A stretch of 64,000 bases of DNA from JAEUMD01 sp964559355 (GTDB lineage Bacteria > Pseudomonadota > Alphaproteobacteria > Rhizobiales > Hyphomicrobiaceae), in the NCBI GenBank assembly GCA_964559355.1, contig CAZLHQ010000002.1, forward strand, positions 4,012 through 68,011, read 5' to 3'. Below the pieces are notes generated by a model. It saw only the letters and a program-made list of their open reading frames with translations. It made no database searches and had not been told where the DNA came from. Below are positions 59,963-64,000 of the stretch, piece by piece. The position numbers were made by a program, and so were the translations under genes. Each line of letters starts with the position of its first letter. Within the stretch, counting starts at the first letter, position 1.

Positions 59963-61060
59963 ATGTCCGCCGTCGACGAACTCCTGGAGGAGATCTACGG
60001 CTACAGCAGTGCCGCTCTCGTTCCGCTCCTGGCAAAGTCCTTTCCCGTGAGCTTCGCGCGCAATCGTTCGCCGCAATTCAACGCCCGCGTCTCCATCGAC
60101 GAGCAGCAAAACTATATCATTTCCATTTTCGATGGCTGCGCCGAAGGTGTGCTCGACGCCATCGCCAGCATCGGCCCGGAATTCGAAACCATTTCCGATA
60201 GCCTCGTCTCGCTGTGTCGCAGGCTCAGTCTCGAAGATAAGCATGAGATCGTCCTGCGCCGCTTCATCCTCTTCAACTCGCTCCTGTTCGTTGTTTTGCA
60301 CGAGCTGAGCCACGTTATCTGCGGCCATTTCCCGTTTCGCATCGACAACGGGCTCGCCCCGGCTACTGGCGTCGATATGAACTTCGACGAGATCGACATG
60401 TCGGCCACGCGCGCCTCGACTGTTCCACGAAACGAACAGCAACTGTTCAAACAGATCGAGCTCGATGCGGATCAGATGGCGTTCGAGTTCCTGGTGGCGC
60501 TCAGCTATGAGCTATTCGTTGCAAACGACGAGATCCGTCAGCTCGCGAGCACGCGTCATCCACCCGACGAGATTCCCGAAGCCGTCGAGCATGCGCTCTT
60601 CGAAACGATGCTGTTCGCGGCGTCGGCCGTCGTGTTTCTGATCGACGCGAATTGTCCCGCACCCTCGTCTTATCCTTCGCCAGAGGCTCGTGTGCTGAAC
60701 CTTGCCTACCATGTCGCAGGCCGCTTCATTCTCGATTCTGACTCGAAAGACGGAGAGCACCATTTGGTGATCGACGAGGACGTACGAGAACGCCTTAACT
60801 CCAAGATCATTCCCACCGTTCTCAATGCGCTCGAGTTCGGTGCCGCCTGCTACGAGCACCGATGCCCTCCAAGCCAGATGGTTGCTGGCGAAACGCCAAC
60901 ACGCGAAACCGCTCTAACGCGCGATCTCATCAGACTGCTTGTGCCGGACGGTGAGGAGTTTTCGTGCCGCGGTGCTGCCGAGCTTCAAGTCCTGCTCGCC
61001 GGCAAAAGCGAGTTTCTGGCCGAAGTCCGACCCTACATGACGCGCAGTTGGAAAAGTTGA
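59963..61060 (+). CDS. HExxH zinc-peptidase-like protein, resembling Lit/U49 proteins
   Basis: This 365-residue protein has the zinc-binding motif HELSH at residues 113-117, in a hydrophobic helix (FVVLHELSHVICGH), and a second conserved block E-L-D-A-D-Q-M-A at about residues 167-174. That block could supply the third metal ligand. This pair of motifs is seen in several predicted metallopeptidases, including the Lit phage-exclusion group (peptidase U49) and other host-defence or regulatory proteases. I cannot separate these by eye. No signal peptide is seen. AGGTG lies before the ATG at 59963; the frame is open to 59849. Neighbours do not suggest a defence island. Confidence 0.68.
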   Translation: MSAVDELLEEIYGYSSAALVPLLAKSFPVSFARNRSPQFNARVSIDEQQNYIISIFDGCAEGVLDAIASIGPEFETISDSLVSLCRRLSLEDKHEIVLRRFILFNSLLFVVLHELSHVICGHFPFRIDNGLAPATGVDMNFDEIDMSATRASTVPRNEQQLFKQIELDADQMAFEFLVALSYELFVANDEIRQLASTRHPPDEIPEAVEHALFETMLFAASAVVFLIDANCPAPSSYPSPEARVLNLAYHVAGRFILDSDSKDGEHHLVIDEDVRERLNSKIIPTVLNALEFGAACYEHRCPPSQMVAGETPTRETALTRDLIRLLVPDGEEFSCRGAAELQVLLAGKSEFLAEVRPYMTRSWKS

Positions 61061-61307
61061 TCGGTTAAATCGCGCAGCGTCGTCTGTCGGGACGGCATCT
61101 CGTCTTGGGCAGCGCCCCATGACACTTTTCGAGCATTTGGCCGCCGTTTCGCCGCTGGCAGTGCAAAACGTCGAGCGCCTGGCGTGGGCATCCTTCTTCA
61201 TGACGCGAGGCCGCGCCCGTATTCCCTTGCGCATAGGCTTCGACGGGCGCTCATCCTGTGACATAGTAGGCAGCCATCTCGCCTGACGTGACGAGGCCAC
61301 AGCACCG

Positions 61308-62723
61308 ATGTCCGATGCCCTGCCGCCGCCCGTCGATCCCCTGACCGCCGGTACGCCACCCCTCTATCCTCCGTCCGTGGCGCCGCCTGCCGAGCCACTG
61401 GGCATCATCGGCTTTCTGCGTCGATGCGCCGACAATCCCCTGGCGACGATACCAGCCGCCGCCTATCGCGACCTCGTCACCTGTCTGGAACCGTTCGGCG
61501 GCTACAAGGTTCTGTGGCTGGCCGATCCTGATGCGGTTGAGGGCGTGCTGGTGCGCGATGCCGGCCGCTTCCGCAAGACCGACCTGGAGACGCGCCTGTT
61601 CGGGCCGGCGATCGGCAACGGAATCCTGACTGCGGAAGGCAACGACTGGCGCTGGCAGCGCCGTGTGCTGGCACCGTTGTTCCGTCATTCCGAGTTGTTG
61701 GGCTACGTGCCCGAGATGGCGGCCGCCGCTAACGAGCAGATCGAGCGATGGCGGCGCGCGGGAACAACGGGGGCGCCGCAGCTCCAGGCCATCGATCGCG
61801 ACATGACGGCGGCGACCTATGCCGTCATCGTGCGAACGATGCTTTACGGCGGCACGCCGCGCGACGTCGACGCCGTCATGACGTCAGGAAGCGCCTATCT
61901 GGAGGGAACCTCATGGGTTCTCGCATACGGCCTCATCGGCTTGCCAGGCTGGCTGCCGCACCCGGCGACATTCAAACTGCGCCGCACCGCACGCGCCTTT
62001 CGCTCCAGCGTCGCCGCCATCATTGCCGACCGTCAGGCTTCGGGCAAAGCTGCCACCGACCTGCTGGGACGACTGCTCGCCGCGCGCGACCCCGAAACGG
62101 ATCAGCCGCTGTCGCGCGATCTGCTCGTCGACAATCTGGCGACACTGTTGGAGGCAGGACACGAAACCACCGCGCAGGCGCTGACCTGGTCGCTTTATCT
62201 GCTGGCGCGACTTCCCGATTGGCAGCAGCGCATCCGCGAGGAGGTAGCGCGCGTGTGCAGCGATCGCCAGATCGAGCCCGATGATCTCGATCGCCTGGTG
62301 CTGACCGAACGCTTCATCAAGGAGGTGATGCGTCTTTATCCGCCCGCACCGATCCTGTCGCGCACACCGCGCGAGCCTGTGGTGATTGCGGGTCATGCAA
62401 TCGAGCCGGGACACCCCGTCTACATGCCGATCTATGCGATCCACCGCCACCGCAAACTCTGGGACGACCCGGATCGCTTCGACCCCGAACGCTTCCTTCC
62501 CGAACGCGAAGCGCAGTTGAAACGCACGCAGTACATGCCGTTCGGCGCCGGCCCGCGCATTTGTCTCGGCGCATCCTTCGCCATGTTGGAAGCCAAGACG
62601 CTGCTGGCCAGTTTCGTGCGCGCGGCGCGCTTCACCTGGAATGGCCGCCATAACCCCGAACCCGTAAGCCGGGTGACATTGCGGCCACGCGGCGGCATGC
62701 CGTTGCTGGTTGAGTTGGCCTAG
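61308..62723 (+). CDS. Cytochrome P450
   Basis: This 471-residue protein is a soluble cytochrome P450, a haem-thiolate monooxygenase. The oxygen-activation motif AGHETT lies in the I-helix near residue 284. The E-x-x-R pair is in K-E-V-M-R near residue 342, and the P-E-R-F segment near residue 391. The haem-binding loop FGAGPRICLG, with the Cys ligand, is near residue 412. The Pro-rich N-terminus has no membrane anchor, consistent with a soluble bacterial enzyme. The sequence resembles the CYP4-like/fatty-acid-hydroxylating group, but the substrate is not predictable. No ferredoxin or reductase gene is adjacent. Confidence 0.94.
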   Translation: MSDALPPPVDPLTAGTPPLYPPSVAPPAEPLGIIGFLRRCADNPLATIPAAAYRDLVTCLEPFGGYKVLWLADPDAVEGVLVRDAGRFRKTDLETRLFGPAIGNGILTAEGNDWRWQRRVLAPLFRHSELLGYVPEMAAAANEQIERWRRAGTTGAPQLQAIDRDMTAATYAVIVRTMLYGGTPRDVDAVMTSGSAYLEGTSWVLAYGLIGLPGWLPHPATFKLRRTARAFRSSVAAIIADRQASGKAATDLLGRLLAARDPETDQPLSRDLLVDNLATLLEAGHETTAQALTWSLYLLARLPDWQQRIREEVARVCSDRQIEPDDLDRLVLTERFIKEVMRLYPPAPILSRTPREPVVIAGHAIEPGHPVYMPIYAIHRHRKLWDDPDRFDPERFLPEREAQLKRTQYMPFGAGPRICLGASFAMLEAKTLLASFVRAARFTWNGRHNPEPVSRVTLRPRGGMPLLVELA

Positions 62724-62855
62724 CAACAGCTAGCGCGAGGTTCTGACAAAACGTTAAAATCACGTTTCCAATTTCACATCGCATTTGAGCGCGACTGAAA
62801 TCTTCCTCTGCTAACTTTTGTCGCATCGACCAAAGATGGAGCGGAGGGCCATCCC

Positions 62856-62981
62856 ATGACGACCACCAAGATCATCTACGTCATAGGCACGGTAATGCCA
62901 TGTGGCGTGCTGCTGCTCGCAGCCTTTGCGATCTACAAAATGGTCAAGGCCAACAAGCAGGCAACGGCGCGCATCGCTTGA
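62856..62981 (+). CDS. 41-residue single-pass membrane peptide
   Basis: The frame runs from the ATG at 62856 to the TGA at 62979-62981. GGAGG sits at 62843-62847, nine bases before the ATG. The product has one hydrophobic segment at about residues 6-28 and a basic C-terminus (K-M-V-K-A-N-K-Q). Composition, topology and ribosome-binding site support a real small gene. Function unknown; expression has not been shown here. Confidence 0.6.
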   Translation: MTTTKIIYVIGTVMPCGVLLLAAFAIYKMVKANKQATARIA

Positions 62982-63060
62982 CCGCGCTGCAATTCGACCG
63001 CGCTGGAGTTGCAGTTCCCACGACAGCTTGCGCCGCTGCGGCCGCCCATGGCATGGCGAT

Positions 63061-63489
63061 CTATTTGACGAGCGTCACGGGCAACTTCGACAGGTGCACA
63101 ACTTTCATGGCAACCGAGCCCATCAACAGGCTGCCGATCGCTGTGCGCCCGTGCGTTCCCATGACGATGCTGCTGCAGCCTGCCTCTTCCGCGTGCCGCA
63201 CGATCGACGGCGCGATGTCGCCGACGAGAACAGCCGTCGTGTAAGCTACACTCGCAGCCTTAGCCTTCTCGATTGCCGGTCGCAGCAACTCCTGCGCATG
63301 TTCACGCAGCATCGCCTCGGCCTTCTCGGTCGAGAGGTAAACCTCGACTTCGCCGTAGACGATCGGCTTTTCCTGCGCAATGACGAGACAAAGCTCGACG
63401 GGGCCGTTATCGCGCGCAACGCCCAACGCAAAATCGAGCGCACGCATGCTGTTCTCGGAGCTGTCTATCGGCACGAGCAACTTGCGCAT
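63061..63489 (-). CDS. Universal stress protein (UspA family)
   Basis: This 142-residue protein has the Usp fold: K-L-L-V-P-I-D-S-S-E-N-S at the N-terminus, V-G-D-I-A-P-S-I near residue 89 and the C-terminal nucleotide-binding signature G-T-H-G-R-T-A-I-G-S-L-L-M-G-S-V near residues 111-126. The G-x2-G-x9-G-(S/T) spacing points to the ATP-binding subgroup. It is cytoplasmic, induced under stress in many bacteria. It is transcribed alone. Confidence 0.93.
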   Translation of the reverse strand: MRKLLVPIDSSENSMRALDFALGVARDNGPVELCLVIAQEKPIVYGEVEVYLSTEKAEAMLREHAQELLRPAIEKAKAASVAYTTAVLVGDIAPSIVRHAEEAGCSSIVMGTHGRTAIGSLLMGSVAMKVVHLSKLPVTLVK

Positions 63490-63655
63490 TCACCTCTCCC
63501 GAGCACGTACAATCACGCCAATATCAAATGACGATTATGGCGAGCGGCACCGACCACACGACCACCGTCAAAATTGCAGCACGCTCGCCTACGGGTCAAC
63601 CAATACCGGCGGATTGGCCAACGCCCAACCGGCGGCCGCTTCGTCGGAAAATGCT

Positions 63656-64000
63656 CTACCCGACGCCGAGCTTCCTCTTCAATATGTCGTTGACGGCGGC
63701 GGGGTTTGCTTTGCCGCCCGACGCCTTCATCACCTGACCGACGAACCAGCCGATCATCGAGGGCTTGGCCTTCGCCGCCGCGACCTTGTCGGGGTTTGCC
63801 GCAATGATCTCGTCGACGGCCTTCTCGATGGCGCCGGTGTCAGTGACTTGCTTCATGCCACGGGCTTCGACAATCGCCGCCGGATCGCCACCCTCGGTCC
63901 ACACGATCTCGAACAGGTCCTTGGCGATCTTGCCGGAGATGGTGCCGTTCGAGATGAGATCGACGATGCCGCCAATCTGAGCCGGCGACATCGGGCTGTC
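63656..64000 (-). CDS. gatB: Aspartyl/glutamyl-tRNA amidotransferase subunit B, C-terminal part
   Basis: The frame enters from the right edge and ends at 63656, giving the last 114 residues. S-P-A-Q-I-G-G-I-V-D-L-I-S-N-G-T-I-S-G-K-I-A-K begins the YqeY-like tail domain. G-W-F-V-G-Q-V-M-K-A-S-G-G-K-A-N-P near the end is the hallmark C-terminus of GatB. With GatA and GatC it converts misacylated Glu-tRNA(Gln) or Asp-tRNA(Asn) to the amide forms. The N-terminal catalytic part lies outside the window. Confidence 0.95.
   Translation of the reverse strand, partial: DSPMSPAQIGGIVDLISNGTISGKIAKDLFEIVWTEGGDPAAIVEARGMKQVTDTGAIEKAVDEIIAANPDKVAAAKAKPSMIGWFVGQVMKASGGKANPAAVNDILKRKLGVG

Overview
The window is GC-rich alphaproteobacterial chromosome, probably Hyphomicrobiales (Rhizobiales). 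The evidence is codon use, gene families such as the overlapping GT39 glycosyltransferase and quinone oxidoreductase pair, an alphaproteobacterial-style tRNA-Ser(GCU), and small intergenic palindromes. This assignment is an inference. Both ends are cut: an unrecognised membrane protein at the left edge and gatB at the right edge are partial. No insertion sequence, prophage or CRISPR array was seen.

Positions 1-12,300 are mostly housekeeping or unassigned: a secreted peptidoglycan-binding-like protein, cutA, NAD kinase, a nitroreductase, two related secreted proteins with repeated beta-rich modules (one with a VWA domain), cystathionine beta-lyase, and a two-domain CbiX-type chelatase. A TonB-dependent receptor with a TonB-like proline/lysine-rich N-terminal spacer follows at 12.3-15.1 kb.

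Positions 15.3-49.3 kb form one denitrification island running from nitrite to N2. On the minus strand are nnrS and norCBQDEF (cNor-type nitric oxide reductase). On the plus strand are nirS (cytochrome cd1 nitrite reductase), a NirT cytochrome fused to an ethylbenzene-dehydrogenase-like haem domain, a cupredoxin, and the haem d1 assembly operon nirE-C-F-DL-G-H-J-N. Next come, on the minus strand, a Dnr/NnrR-type Crp/Fnr regulator, a second NirT fusion (tetrahaem plus two cytochrome c domains) and SCO. The plus strand then carries nosZ-C1-C2-B-D-G-H-F-L-Y, followed by a UbiA/MenA-type prenyltransferase. The nos genes have the clade II (atypical) layout: Sec-type NosZ signal, nosB, nosG and nosH present, nosR and nosX absent.

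Four near-identical 14-bp Fnr/Dnr-type boxes (consensus TTAACAAAAGTCAA) lie in front of norC, nirS, nirE and in the SCO-nosZ divergent region. In three of them the box centre is 73-76 bp from the start codon. The regulator gene inside the island is the obvious candidate to bind them. Electrons probably flow from quinol through the two NirT fusions and NosG/NosH to periplasmic NirS and NosZ, with the cupredoxin and dihaem cytochromes as soluble relays.

Positions 49.3-64 kb return to general functions: a TlpA-like thioredoxin, a pentapeptide-repeat protein, tRNA-Ser, small lipoproteins, a GT39 glycosyltransferase, quinone oxidoreductase, an EEP-family phosphodiesterase, two tandem DedA proteins, an HExxH peptidase resembling Lit/U49 proteins, a cytochrome P450, a 41-residue membrane peptide, a universal stress protein and gatB.
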